A stretch of DNA of 54,964 bases from an uncultured Phycisphaerales bacterium (GCA_903868035.1 CAIPTQ010000122.1:1-54964), one strand, 5' to 3'; shown: positions 24,028-32,806, counted from the first letter of the stretch. The notes: generated by a model from the sequence alone, not told the origin. Made by a program: numbers and translations.

Positions 24028-24777
24028 TCACTCCGGCGGAGTCTCCTCCAGAATCTCCACCTGCGTCACCGTGGCGTCCAGGCGCTTCATGAGTTCCTGG
24101 ATGACGGGCTGCTTCTTCACCGCATCCATCACCTCCGGCGGAATCCGCTGGGCGGCGGCCTGCGGGAGGTTGTATGAATTGCCGGCATAATGTGAACCGG
24201 CGGGGGCTGCCGGCGGCTCGACAAAGTTGACGTGCAGCTTGAGGGGCAGATCGGTGACGGCACGCAGGGCTTCCTCGAGTTTGGCCCGGGCCTTGTCGTT
24301 GGTGAAGTTGCGCTGCGTATTGGGGATGGCCAGGGTCACCTCGGCGGCGGCGGGGTTGAGGGATTCGATGCGGGCGGTGTTGCCCAGGACGGATTCCAGC
24401 AGGCGGGCGTTGGCCAGCAGATAGTTGCGCGCGGCGAGCCAGACGCCGGGGAGGTCGGCGAGGTCGGGGGCTTTTTCGACCGGGCGCGGGGCGGGGGCGG
24501 AGGGGGCGGGCGGGCGGTGGCCGTGCTTGAGCTGGGCGTGTTGGGCGTCGAGTTCCTCTTTTTTGCGCGCCATGTGCTGCTTCATGACGGTGTAGATGTC
24601 TTCCTCGGGCTCGGGTTCCCCATCGGGCGCGGCGGGCGCAGGCGGCGCGGAAGGCGTGCGTAAGCCCAGGGATTGCAATCCCTGGGCTTGGGGCGCGTGA
24701 TGCGGCGCGGGCGCAGGATGAGGAACGGAAGAACCTGACTGCGTCACGGGGGCGGATTCGAGGCTACTTTTTTTTTT
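24028..24777 (-). CDS. dnaX: DnaX tau-specific C-terminal part, separate frame
   Basis: This frame follows the gamma-type dnaX frame and would be joined to it by slippage at the A10 run (24768-24777), giving tau. From the slip site it reads SSLESAPVTQSGSS, a proline-rich linker and DIYTVMKQHMARKKEELDAQ. A conserved-looking tail follows (LPGVWLAARNYLLANARLLE, then RNFTNDKARAKLEEALRAVT) that fits the domain III/IV-V part of tau. The linker includes QAQGLQSLGLRT, encoded by a family A palindrome. No independent ribosome binding site is evident near the GTG at about 24747. Alternatively, the split is a sequencing error in the homopolymer. Confidence 0.75.
   Translation of the reverse strand, partial: KKKSSLESAPVTQSGSSVPHPAPAPHHAPQAQGLQSLGLRTPSAPPAPAAPDGEPEPEEDIYTVMKQHMARKKEELDAQHAQLKHGHRPPAPSAPAPRPVEKAPDLADLPGVWLAARNYLLANARLLESVLGNTARIESLNPAAAEVTLAIPNTQRNFTNDKARAKLEEALRAVTDLPLKLHVNFVEPPAAPAGSHYAGNSYNLPQAAAQRIPPEVMDAVKKQPVIQELMKRLDATVTQVEILEETPPE
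24662..24689. repeat. Family A palindrome in dnaX tau part
   Basis: AAGCCCAGGGATTGCAATCC followed by CTGGGCTT, a perfect 28-bp palindrome, in frame in the proline-rich linker. The cleanest copy of the family in the window. Confidence 0.85.
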
Positions 24778-25948
24778 GACCCGCGAGGGGCGGGTTGGAT
24801 GACTTGGCGGCGGCTGTTCCGGCGGCTAATAAATCGTGCAGACTCGTGAACTGCTCGCTGAGCGCCAGCCGCACGAGGAGCGCATCGAAGAGCGGCCGGT
24901 GCATCGTCGAAGCCTTCAGCGACCGCAGCGTCTGCTCGCACAACGCGATCAAATGCACCAGCGTGGGGGCGTCGTACTTGCCGGCCAGTGCGGTATAGGT
25001 GGCGCGGGCCTCGGTGGGGACGTCCAGCAGTTCGGTCTCCTTGCCGCAGGCGACGACCAGCATCAAGTAGCGGAAAAAGTCGATCAGTTCCGAAAGCACC
25101 TGCTCCACCCCCATGCCTTCGAGCAGGAGCTTGTCGCCGCGGGTGATCGCTCCGCCGGCATCGCCGCCGGCCAGGGCCTGCACGAGGTCCGCGATGGCGG
25201 CGGTGGCGGGCTTGCCCAGAAGGTCTTCGAGGATTTTGTCGGAGATGTGCTTTTCGCCCAGGGAGAGCACGCGGTCGAGGATGGACAGGGCGTCCCGCAT
25301 GGAGCCGTTGCCCAGGCGCGCGATGCGATGCAGGGCGTCGTCGTCGGCCTGGAGGCCCTCGTCCTTGACGATGTTTTTGAGGTGGGCGGCGATGCGGACG
25401 GTGGAGATGTTTTTGAAGTCAAACCGCTGGCAGCGCGAAATAATCGTCGCCGGCACCTTGTGGATGTCCGTGGTGGCGAAGATGAATTTCACGTGCTCCG
25501 GCGGCTCTTCGAGGGTTTTCAGCAGGGCGTTGAACGCCCCGCCGGAGAGCATGTGGACTTCGTCGATGATGTAGATTTTGAACGGCGAGCGCGCCGGGCG
25601 GATGCCCGCCGACTGGCGGAGTTCGCGGATTTGATCCACCGAGTTGTTCGACGCCCCGTCGATTTCGATCACGTCGATGTCATCCCCGCGGGCGGTGGCC
25701 ATGCAGGCGTTGCACGTGCCGCAGGGGTTGCCTTCGGCAGTGCGGTTGGGGCAGTTGACGGCCTTGGCGAGGATGCGCGCCGCCGAGGTCTTCCCCACGC
25801 CGCGCGTCCCCGTGAACAAAAACGCGTGCGCCACGCGGTTGGACTTGATGGCGTTTTTCAGCGTTTGGGCGATGGCCTCCTGGCCGACGAGTTGATCGAA
25901 GGTCTGGGAGCGGTAACGCCGCGCGAGGACTGTGTAGGAGTCGGCCAT
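24764..25948 (-). CDS. dnaX: DNA polymerase III gamma/tau subunit, gamma-type frame
   Basis: The clamp-loader ATPase, 394 residues in this frame. It shows VGQEAIAQTLKNAI, Walker A FTGTRGVGKTSAARILAKAV, zinc-site cysteines (NCPNRT and CGTCNACM), DIDVIEIDGASN, Walker B region YIIDEVHMLS, FNALLKTLEEPPEHVKFIFA and the SRC motif in ISRCQRF. The frame ends LAGQKKK then TAG exactly after ten A's, in the manner of gamma forms made by slippage. A hairpin (24779-24795, ACCCGC/GCGGGT) sits just 5' of the A run in the mRNA. TATAAT on the minus strand ends 8 nt before the start codon. Downstream of mnmE on the same strand. Confidence 0.95.
   Translation of the reverse strand: MADSYTVLARRYRSQTFDQLVGQEAIAQTLKNAIKSNRVAHAFLFTGTRGVGKTSAARILAKAVNCPNRTAEGNPCGTCNACMATARGDDIDVIEIDGASNNSVDQIRELRQSAGIRPARSPFKIYIIDEVHMLSGGAFNALLKTLEEPPEHVKFIFATTDIHKVPATIISRCQRFDFKNISTVRIAAHLKNIVKDEGLQADDDALHRIARLGNGSMRDALSILDRVLSLGEKHISDKILEDLLGKPATAAIADLVQALAGGDAGGAITRGDKLLLEGMGVEQVLSELIDFFRYLMLVVACGKETELLDVPTEARATYTALAGKYDAPTLVHLIALCEQTLRSLKASTMHRPLFDALLVRLALSEQFTSLHDLLAAGTAAAKSSNPPLAGQKKK
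24768..24795 (-). promoter_or_regulatory. Candidate frameshift/slippage site of dnaX
   Basis: In the mRNA sense this is a hairpin (arms of six bases, loop CCCTC) immediately followed by ten A's and then G, with the gamma stop UAG directly after. Loss of one A, or gain of two, moves the polymerase or ribosome into the tau frame. The layout resembles Thermus dnaX, where A-run slippage makes two subunits. Confidence 0.65.
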
Positions 25949-25956
25949 GGGAGGGG

Positions 25957-25962
25957 ATTATA
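25957..25962 (-). promoter_or_regulatory. -10 box of dnaX
   Basis: TATAAT on the minus strand, followed by CCCCTCCC and then the dnaX ATG: eight bases. Nearly the same as the boxes before 9045 and 39787. Confidence 0.5.
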
Positions 25963-25965
25963 GGG

Positions 25966-26025
25966 GTGGTCAGTGGTCAGTGGCCAGTGGTCAGTGGTTT
26001 GAATGGCATCTGGCCACTGACAACG
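25966..26025. repeat. GGTCAGTGGC-type repeat
   Basis: GTGGTCAGTGGTCAGTGGCC followed by AGTGGTCAGTGG, facing CTGGCCACTGACAACGCAC: several 7-bp AGTGGTC units and an inverse copy between dnaX and the end of mnmE. It is similar in organisation to family F but different in sequence. Confidence 0.65.
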
Positions 26026-26027
26026 CA

Positions 26028-27374
26028 CTATTTGCCGATGCAAAATTGGGAGAAGATGCGGCCCAGGACTTCGTCGGGTGAGATCGTGCCGGTGATTTGG
26101 CCCAGGAGGTCCAGGGCTTGGCGGAGTTCGGCGGCCAGCAGTTCGGGGTGGGCGGCGTGGTTGTCCACCAGCGCGGCGGCGGCATGCAGGCGGTGGGCGG
26201 CATCGTGCAGGAGGGCGCGGTGGCGGTGATTGAGCACCAGGCGGCTTTCCCCCGCGGGTTGGGCGTGGGTGATTTGGGCGATGAGGGCGGCGCGGAGTTG
26301 TGGGATGTGGTGGCCGGTTTTGGCGGAGACGACCTGCCACGGCGCGGCGTGCGGGATGGGCTGGGGGAAGCGGTCGGATTTGTTCCAGATGGTGATGCGG
26401 GGGGTGGCGAGGTCGGCGGTGGTGGCGACCGCGCGGGGTTCGTCCAGCACCTCCACCACCAGGTCGGCATCCAGCAGGGCGTTGTCGCGGGCGGCCTGCA
26501 TTTTCTGGCGGAGGTCGTCGGTGGGGGCTTCTTCGCCGGGGACGTCCAGCAAGCGGATATCGCCACGCGGGGTGGGCAGGTGGGCGGCGAGCATATCGCG
26601 GGTGGTGCCGGCGATGGGGGAGACGAGGCTGCGGTCGGTGGCGGAGAGGGCGTTGATCAGCGAACTCTTGCCCACGTTGGGCCGGCCGATGAAGACGATG
26701 GTGGGGGGGAGGGCGAGGCGGTCGATGCGGATTGCCGCGCCCAGTTGTGCGTGGAGTTCCCAGCACAGGCGCGCCAGCGCCGCGTGCAGCCGCTCCGCCT
26801 CCACAAAGTGAATACCCTCCTCGTCGGCAAAATCAATCCCCGCCTCCACCAGCGCCAGCAGGTTGCCCAGTTCGTCGGCCAGCGCGGCGGTCCAGCGGTG
26901 GAGGTCGCCCTGGCGCAGGCTGGCGGCAGCGCGAAGCTGGGACTGGTTCCCCGCGTTGATGGTGGCGGCGATCCCCTCGGCCTGGGTCAAATCCATCTTC
27001 CCGTTGAAAAACGCACGGGCGGTGAATTCCCCCGGTTCGGCGAGGCGCGCGGGAATTATTTGCGCCGCCCCGGCGGCCAGGAGGGCGTCAATCAGCAGCG
27101 CCAGTAGCGCCGGTGCATTGGGCACGTGCAACTCGGCGATATCCTGCCCGGTGAAGCTCCGCGGCCCGCGGAACAGCAGCGCCGCGGCGGGCAGGGAGAG
27201 GTCGTTGAGCGAAAGACGCACCGTGCGCCAACCAGGCGCGGCGTCCTCCGCCAGGTCCGTCACCGCCCGCGCCAGCCCCCACGCCCCCGGCCCGGACAAC
27301 CGCACAATCGCGCGCACCCCGCATGTCCCCGGCTGCGGGGGCGGTGAACTGACCGCAACAATGGTGTCATCCAT
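26028..27374 (-). CDS. mnmE: tRNA modification GTPase MnmE
   Basis: A 448-residue GTPase that, with MnmG, modifies the wobble uridine of tRNAs (cmnm5U34). The start MDDTIVAVSSPP matches the usual MDTIVA-x-x-x-P N-terminus and gives normal length; longer readings from 27467 overlap yidC. The tetrahydrofolate domain is seen in RSFTGQDIAELH and EPGEFTARAFFNGKMDLTQA. The G domain has GRPNVGKSSLIN (G1), AGTTRDM (G2), DVPGEE (G3, usually D-T-A-G) and NKSD (G4). The C-terminus ends in the invariant FCIGK. Unlike most genomes, mnmG is not next to it in this window. It lies 89 bp after yidC on the same strand. Confidence 0.95.
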   Translation of the reverse strand: MDDTIVAVSSPPPQPGTCGVRAIVRLSGPGAWGLARAVTDLAEDAAPGWRTVRLSLNDLSLPAAALLFRGPRSFTGQDIAELHVPNAPALLALLIDALLAAGAAQIIPARLAEPGEFTARAFFNGKMDLTQAEGIAATINAGNQSQLRAAASLRQGDLHRWTAALADELGNLLALVEAGIDFADEEGIHFVEAERLHAALARLCWELHAQLGAAIRIDRLALPPTIVFIGRPNVGKSSLINALSATDRSLVSPIAGTTRDMLAAHLPTPRGDIRLLDVPGEEAPTDDLRQKMQAARDNALLDADLVVEVLDEPRAVATTADLATPRITIWNKSDRFPQPIPHAAPWQVVSAKTGHHIPQLRAALIAQITHAQPAGESRLVLNHRHRALLHDAAHRLHAAAALVDNHAAHPELLAAELRQALDLLGQITGTISPDEVLGRIFSQFCIGK

Positions 27375-27463
27375 CCACATGCACTCGTTCATACCAACAA
27401 GCCCATGAAATGCAATCCCCCCCCCTCCCCGGGCTGGTCGTGTACATGTCATTGCACGAATGG

Positions 27464-29605
27464 TCACTTCTTCTTGTCGTCCGCATCCTCATGCGTGGGA
27501 AGCAGCGGCGCGGTGGGCGCCAGAATCCCCTGTTTCTTGAGGGTCTTGCGCACCAGGTACGTGTCCACCAGGCCGCCCATCGTCGAGGCGAAGATGTACA
27601 GGTTCAGCCCCGAGGGCGCGTTGTACAGGAACAGCGGGAAGATGAAGATCATGTACTGTGAAATCTTCTGCATCTGCGCCTGCTGCTCGTCGGCCGCCTT
27701 GGGCTGCGTGGCCATCGACACCTTCATCTGGAAGAAGAACACCCCCGCCAGCAATATCGGCAGCAGGTTGAACCCGTAGATTTCCCCGATCAGCGGAATG
27801 CTGAACAGCGGATGCCCCAGCACCAGCGCCCCGGAGGGGAACAGCTTGTCCGGGCTGGCCAGGTCGTTGATCCAGCCGGGGATGAACGCCGCGTGCCGCA
27901 GGTCCACGTCCGTCCGCAGGCCCGAATAGAGCGCCACCCAGATGGGCATCTGGATCAGCATCGGCAGGCACCCCATGATGCCCCCGGCGGGGTTGATCTT
28001 GTTCTCGCGATAGATGCGCATCATCTCTTCGCTCTGCTTCTTCTTGTTGTCGGCATACTTCTTCTTCATGGCCTCCATCTGCGGCTGCACGTCGCGCATC
28101 TGCTTGCCCATCTTGGCCATGTTCACCTGGCTGGCGCGCGTCAGCGGGTGGAGGACCGCGCGGACGACGAGCACCAGGATCATGATCGCCACGCCGTAGT
28201 TGCCGATGTACTGCTTGAAGAAATCCAGCATGCGGAGAATCACATAGGCCACCTGGTCGATGAAGCAATAGTTGTAGACCGCGCAGGTGTTGAACTGCAC
28301 CAGCTTGATGTAGTCGTAGGTCGCGTATTCGGGCTTGCCGCCCATGGCCGTGTCACCCAGGAGGATGCCGCGCTTCTTGGGCCCCATATAGACCGACAGC
28401 GGCTGGCTGCTGCTGGCGTGGGGGGCCACCTCGAGGGTGCGCCCGGTGAGGCGGATGATCGCCACGTCATCGGCGGCCTTTTCCTCCACGACTTTCATGA
28501 GGTCGATGTTGGCCGAGGCCACGTGTCCGCTCTGCGGCAACGACTGGCCGGTCGCCAGCTTGGTCACGCCGCCGTTGCCGGTCTCCGGCAGGGGCCGGAC
28601 GATGGCCGCGAAGAAGCGGTTGGACGAGGCGACCCACAACTGCGGGTTATTGGCGAAATCGTAAAACTGCCCCGCGGGTCCGCCGACGGAATCTGTGCCC
28701 GCGGCCCCGGCGGCCTTGCGCAGTCCGCCCCACGCCAGGTTATACCCCTTGTCGCCGTCCACGAATTGCTTGGCCGTGTTGTAAGCCACGGTCTGGAAAA
28801 ACCGGTCGTCGCCCTGCGGGTCGTCGCGCGCCAGGGCGGGGGCGGCAAGCTGATCGATGCGCACGTGAATCTTGCCGTCGCTCAGGTTGTCCACCGTATG
28901 CGTGATGGTCATTTCATAGGATGTGGGGTCGATATGGAAACGCTTGGAAATTTTGGCGACCGGCGCCCCCTGATATTGAATCAGCATGGAGAACACCGCG
29001 TCCGTCGGCGTGGTTTCCTTCTCCTCCACCTTCCAGATGTACCCCGAGGCGAGAATATTGATGTCATTGGCCCGGGCGATGTCCTCCGCGGAACTGTCGG
29101 CGTCCGGGGGACGCACCACAAACGTCCCATCATCCTTTTTCAGCCGGATCATGCCGTAGGCGAGTTCCTTGTTCGACTCCCCCATGGTGATGTGAATGCC
29201 CAGCGTCGAAAATGGCTTGGCCACCCTCGGCTTGCCCGGCAGCGGAGCGCTCAGATCGGCGGCAAAGAGCGTCAGCGGTTCCGTGCGCTTGTAGGTGGCG
29301 GCATATTCGTTGACGTTGATCTGCACGCTGTCGATGCCGGCCGTCCGGTTGTTGACTTTGACCGCCAGCAGGCTCTGATCCTTGGCTTCGGCGCCGCCCA
29401 GGAGAATGGGTGTTTCCACGGCCTTGTTTCCGTTGGCGTCTGTCTCGGCGGCGGTGGGCGCGTCGGGAATCGCCGCATAGATCGCATAAGCGGGGGTCGT
29501 GCTCTTGCCGCCGCCGCCGCCGCCCAGACCCCCGGTGAAGTACATGAACACGAGCATCAACGCGCCGGCGATGAGCATCGAAGTGAAAAAGCGCTTGGTG
29601 TCCAT
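27464..29605 (-). CDS. yidC: Membrane protein insertase YidC
   Basis: A 713-residue inner-membrane insertase/chaperone that inserts Sec-dependent and -independent proteins. The N-terminal helix is FTSMLIAGALMLVFMYFTGG, followed by a large periplasmic P1 domain (about residues 60-440), longer than in E. coli (548 residues in all). The Oxa1 core begins at VAIMILVLVVRAVLHPLTRA with the hydrophilic-groove Arg in it. MGCLPMLIQMPIWVALYSGL and IFPLFLYNAPSGLNLY are the later helices, and the tail ends in KKK. GAGGA before ATG 29605 supports the start. The neighbours mnmE and dnaX form a usual origin-side cluster, though rnpA and jag are not seen. Confidence 0.96.
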   Translation of the reverse strand: MDTKRFFTSMLIAGALMLVFMYFTGGLGGGGGGKSTTPAYAIYAAIPDAPTAAETDANGNKAVETPILLGGAEAKDQSLLAVKVNNRTAGIDSVQINVNEYAATYKRTEPLTLFAADLSAPLPGKPRVAKPFSTLGIHITMGESNKELAYGMIRLKKDDGTFVVRPPDADSSAEDIARANDINILASGYIWKVEEKETTPTDAVFSMLIQYQGAPVAKISKRFHIDPTSYEMTITHTVDNLSDGKIHVRIDQLAAPALARDDPQGDDRFFQTVAYNTAKQFVDGDKGYNLAWGGLRKAAGAAGTDSVGGPAGQFYDFANNPQLWVASSNRFFAAIVRPLPETGNGGVTKLATGQSLPQSGHVASANIDLMKVVEEKAADDVAIIRLTGRTLEVAPHASSSQPLSVYMGPKKRGILLGDTAMGGKPEYATYDYIKLVQFNTCAVYNYCFIDQVAYVILRMLDFFKQYIGNYGVAIMILVLVVRAVLHPLTRASQVNMAKMGKQMRDVQPQMEAMKKKYADNKKKQSEEMMRIYRENKINPAGGIMGCLPMLIQMPIWVALYSGLRTDVDLRHAAFIPGWINDLASPDKLFPSGALVLGHPLFSIPLIGEIYGFNLLPILLAGVFFFQMKVSMATQPKAADEQQAQMQKISQYMIFIFPLFLYNAPSGLNLYIFASTMGGLVDTYLVRKTLKKQGILAPTAPLLPTHEDADDKKK

Positions 29606-29827
29606 GAATCCTCAAATAAAAGGGTGGAATCCCGGAAAAAACAGAAGGCACATCGTAGGCGAATCCGGGGGAAAGTTCAAAAGTGGCCGCCTTGGCGCAA
29701 AACGACATTCCCCCCCAAGCCGTGAAACGGCGATTTGCCGCAGTAATTGCATTGCCACTCACCGGATCACGCGTTATCCTATCCGTTTGCATCCTATTAC
29801 CCACCTTTTCACGAGAAGGGAATTTCT

Positions 29828-32110
29828 ATGAGAAAACTCGCCACACTCACCTCGTTGGCCCTTGCGGCCTTGTTGGGCCTTGCCGCCGTTGGCCGTGCCG
29901 CGGCACCGCTGGAGGACCGCATTCCGCAGGACGCCATCATTTACTTTGGTTGGGCCGGCAGCGACGCCCTGCAGCCGCAGTACGCGGCGTCTAATCTGAA
30001 AATGTTCATCGACGCCTCCTCCGCGCCGGCGTTCATCGCCCAGCAACTGCCCAAGCTCATCGACCTGGCGGCCAAAAACGACCCGCAGGCACCGCAAATC
30101 ATCGCCCAGCTCCAGACCGGCCTGGGCGTGGCGTGGCATCACCCCTCGGCGTTCTATTTCTGCCCCATTGATTTCACCAATCCGCAGCAGCCGGGGTTCC
30201 GCTTCGGCCTCCTCTGCGATGCCGGCGCCGACGCCAACACGCTCTCGACGCTGCTCAAGGAAACGGTGGCGAAAATTCCGCCGCAGCCGGAACTGCCCAT
30301 CACCGTGACCGTGGATGGCACCCTGGTGGGCGTGACCTTCGGCAAACCGCAGGTCGCCGCGGAACGCCAAAAGGGCGGCACGCTGGCGGCTAATCCGGCC
30401 TATATCAAGGCCATGGCGCATTTCAAGGTCGCCAAACCCGCGCTCGCCGGTTACCTCGACTTTGCCCAGGGGCTGGCCCTGGTCAATGACGCGCTGACGA
30501 AAATCCCCGGCGTTCCCGCCGAGGTCCGCACCAGAGCCGCCATTATCATCGACGCGCTGGGCCTCAACGGCCTGGGACAGATGGCCATGGTCAGCGGCTT
30601 CGACGGCAAGGAGTGGAGCGATCAATCCTTCCTGGGCGTCACGGGACAGCCCAAGGGCATTCTCACGCTCATCGGCAGCCAACCCCTCAGCGACGCCGCC
30701 TTGAGCGTGGTGCCCAAGGATGCCGCCTCGTTTTCGACAGTCAAGTTCGACCTTCCCAAGGTGTTTAACGAGGCACGCGCGATCATCGGGAAAATCGACG
30801 ACGCGACGCTCAAGCAGTTTGACGCGGCCCTGGCGCAGGTTCCGGCGCAGTTTGGCTTGAACATCGAGCAGGATCTCATCGCGCCCCTGGGCGATGAGTG
30901 GATCATGTACCGCGCCCCCTTGAGCGACCTGGGCGGCAACTCCTTGGCCCTGGTCCACAAACTCCGCGACGGCGACCGCTTCACCAAGACGCTGACCGCG
31001 GTCGAGGATCTGGCCAACAAGCTCGGCGCGGGCCAGTTCAAGATCGACAAGATGAAATCCGGCCCGATCGAATACTCCACCATCACCATCACGCAATACA
31101 GCGTCGCCTGGACCGTACGCAACGGATATCTGTATATGTCCTCGATGGACGGCATCGTGGGTGCAATCAAACAGGTGGAGAACAAGCTTCCCAGCATTGC
31201 CGAAAGCGATCTTTTCCGCAAAGCCCTGGCGGTCGTGAACGTCCCGGGCGTCAAGCCGACCGCCATCGCCTACGCCAACCCCGGCAAGCTGTACCCGGAA
31301 CTCCGCCGGACCCTGCTGGGGCTGCTGCCCCTGGCGCGGGCCGTGGGCATCGATCTGCCCACGACCCTGCTGCCCGACACCGACGCCATCCTGCCCATCC
31401 TCACCCCCGGCGCGAGCATCGCCTGGTGGGATGCCGAGGGCATGCACCAATCCGGGCACACGTCCTTCCCGGGCGTGGAAATCATGGGCGGAAGTCCCGG
31501 CGGCCCCGTGATGGTCGTCGCCGCCGCCAGCTTGGGCACGGCTATCCTGCTGCCCTCGCTGGGCAGGGCGCGTGAACTGGCGAACCGCAGCGCGGATGCG
31601 GCCAACCTCCGCGCCATCTCCATGGGCTGCATCATCTCCGCGGCCGACGCCAATGACAAAATGCCCGATGACCTGGCACGCCTCATCGCCAATGGCAGCA
31701 TCAGCCCAAAATCATTGGTGAGCAAACGCGCCGGCACCGCCCCATTGGTGATGACCCCCGAACTCGAAAAGCTCGCCAAAGACAACTTCCCCGCCTTCGC
31801 CGCCCAAGTGGCGCAGCACTGTGATTTCATCTATCTGGGCAAAGGCACAACCGCCTCCACGGACGCCGGCATTATCGTGGCCTATGAGAAGCCCGGTCCG
31901 CAAGTCCGCGACGGGATGAATATGGCCTTTGGCGACGGCCACGTCGAATTCGTGCGCTTTGCGGGTCTGGCGCAGACTTTTGGCCCCACCAATGACTTGC
32001 TCAAGAAGAACGGGCTGCCGCCGGTGGATGTGCAGGCGATCCTGAACCAATCCGGCGTGACGGCGCCGCTGATCGGCCCGGCCCAGCCGGCCCAACCGGC
32101 CATGCCGTGA
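29828..32110 (+). CDS. Exported protein with H-x-DG prepilin-like tail
   Basis: A 760-residue secreted protein. The signal peptide runs MRKLATLTSLALAALLGLAA; the ATG at 29828, preceded by AGAAGGGA, begins it, and earlier readings are unlikely. The N-terminal 500 residues resemble DUF3352-type exported proteins of planctomycetes, in style only. The C-terminal part changes character: VVAAASLGTAILLPSLGRAR then ELANRSADAANLRAISMGC is the prepilin N-terminal-like helix, and MNMAFGDGHVEFVRFAG is the H-x-DG-type box typical of planctomycete pseudopilin-like proteins. Finding both inside one polypeptide is unusual. The function is unknown; extracellular or envelope roles are likely. Confidence 0.85.
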   Translation: MRKLATLTSLALAALLGLAAVGRAAAPLEDRIPQDAIIYFGWAGSDALQPQYAASNLKMFIDASSAPAFIAQQLPKLIDLAAKNDPQAPQIIAQLQTGLGVAWHHPSAFYFCPIDFTNPQQPGFRFGLLCDAGADANTLSTLLKETVAKIPPQPELPITVTVDGTLVGVTFGKPQVAAERQKGGTLAANPAYIKAMAHFKVAKPALAGYLDFAQGLALVNDALTKIPGVPAEVRTRAAIIIDALGLNGLGQMAMVSGFDGKEWSDQSFLGVTGQPKGILTLIGSQPLSDAALSVVPKDAASFSTVKFDLPKVFNEARAIIGKIDDATLKQFDAALAQVPAQFGLNIEQDLIAPLGDEWIMYRAPLSDLGGNSLALVHKLRDGDRFTKTLTAVEDLANKLGAGQFKIDKMKSGPIEYSTITITQYSVAWTVRNGYLYMSSMDGIVGAIKQVENKLPSIAESDLFRKALAVVNVPGVKPTAIAYANPGKLYPELRRTLLGLLPLARAVGIDLPTTLLPDTDAILPILTPGASIAWWDAEGMHQSGHTSFPGVEIMGGSPGGPVMVVAAASLGTAILLPSLGRARELANRSADAANLRAISMGCIISAADANDKMPDDLARLIANGSISPKSLVSKRAGTAPLVMTPELEKLAKDNFPAFAAQVAQHCDFIYLGKGTTASTDAGIIVAYEKPGPQVRDGMNMAFGDGHVEFVRFAGLAQTFGPTNDLLKKNGLPPVDVQAILNQSGVTAPLIGPAQPAQPAMP

Positions 32111-32150
32111 GTATGAGCACATAGCGAAGGTTCACGCTGGCCATAAGGGA

Positions 32151-32453
32151 TTACGATCGCTTGGGAATCAGCTTACGAATATTCCGCCGCCCATGGACGA
32201 CGCGAACGATGGTCATCGTCTCCTCGGTGAAGCGATACGCAATCAGATAGGAATAAACCGCCCAGACCCTCACTCGTGAATCCTTAATCTCCGGGCGTTT
32301 ATGGCCCTTGCCCGGCAGGGCGGCCAAATCCAAAATTGCCGCGTCCAGTTCATCCCCCACGCGCAGCGCCGCCGCCAAATTGTCCGCGGCGATGTAATGC
32401 CATATCTCCAGCAGGTCCAGTCGCGCCCGCGGCTTGATGAAAATCTTTCTCAT
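32151..32453 (-). CDS. RelE/ParE-family toxin
   Basis: A 100-residue toxin of the RelE/ParE superfamily: KPRARLDLLEIWHYIAADN (N-terminal helix pair), ALRVGDELDAAILDLAALPG and IVRVVHGRRNIRKLIP, the C-terminal V-x-H-x-R-R/R motif. ATG at 32453 overlaps the antitoxin stop by four bases (ATGA). ParE types act on gyrase, RelE types on translating mRNA; the W-H-Y-I-A start and V-x-H-x-R-R favour ParE, but not decisively. Confidence 0.88.
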   Translation of the reverse strand: MRKIFIKPRARLDLLEIWHYIAADNLAAALRVGDELDAAILDLAALPGKGHKRPEIKDSRVRVWAVYSYLIAYRFTEETMTIVRVVHGRRNIRKLIPKRS

Positions 32454-32713
32454 TTCCCGTGGCCCCGACGGTGCGCTTCCCGCAATTCCCGCAACTCCGC
32501 CAGCACGGCATTCCCATCCAATGCCGGGCCGCTGGCTTCGCCCTCTTCCAGCAGCGCATCCCACTCGCCGGGTCCAAACTCGCCCGCGCCATGCTCATCC
32601 TGCTCCAGGGCATGGAGTGCGGCGGTCACAACCGCCTCGGCCGTGGAATACTTTCCGGACCGCACCCGTTCGTCAATCAGCTTCTGGGCGTCCACATCCA
32701 GCGATAAAATCAT
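32450..32713 (-). CDS. ParD-like antitoxin
   Basis: An 87-residue antitoxin with a ParD-type ribbon-helix-helix: ILSLDVDAQKLIDERVRSGK, then YSTAEAVVTAALHALEQDE. The acidic C-terminal region (GPGEWDALLEEGEASG) would bind the toxin. It is the first gene of the pair, with GAGGGAG upstream, and overlaps the toxin gene by four bases. Confidence 0.88.
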   Translation of the reverse strand: MILSLDVDAQKLIDERVRSGKYSTAEAVVTAALHALEQDEHGAGEFGPGEWDALLEEGEASGPALDGNAVLAELRELREAHRRGHGK

Positions 32714-32806
32714 GGCAGATACTCCCTCATGACGGGTTCAATCTATCAAAAATCGACCGTCTGTCCAAGCAATTTCGCGTAGACACGCCCAACGCTCCTC
32801 CGGTCT

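Noticed and set aside
24028..24747. The dnaX tail as an independent gene starting at the GTG near 24747
   Set aside because: No ribosome site, and it abuts the A10 run that ends the gamma frame; a joined tau product explains it better, though an independent gene is not excluded.
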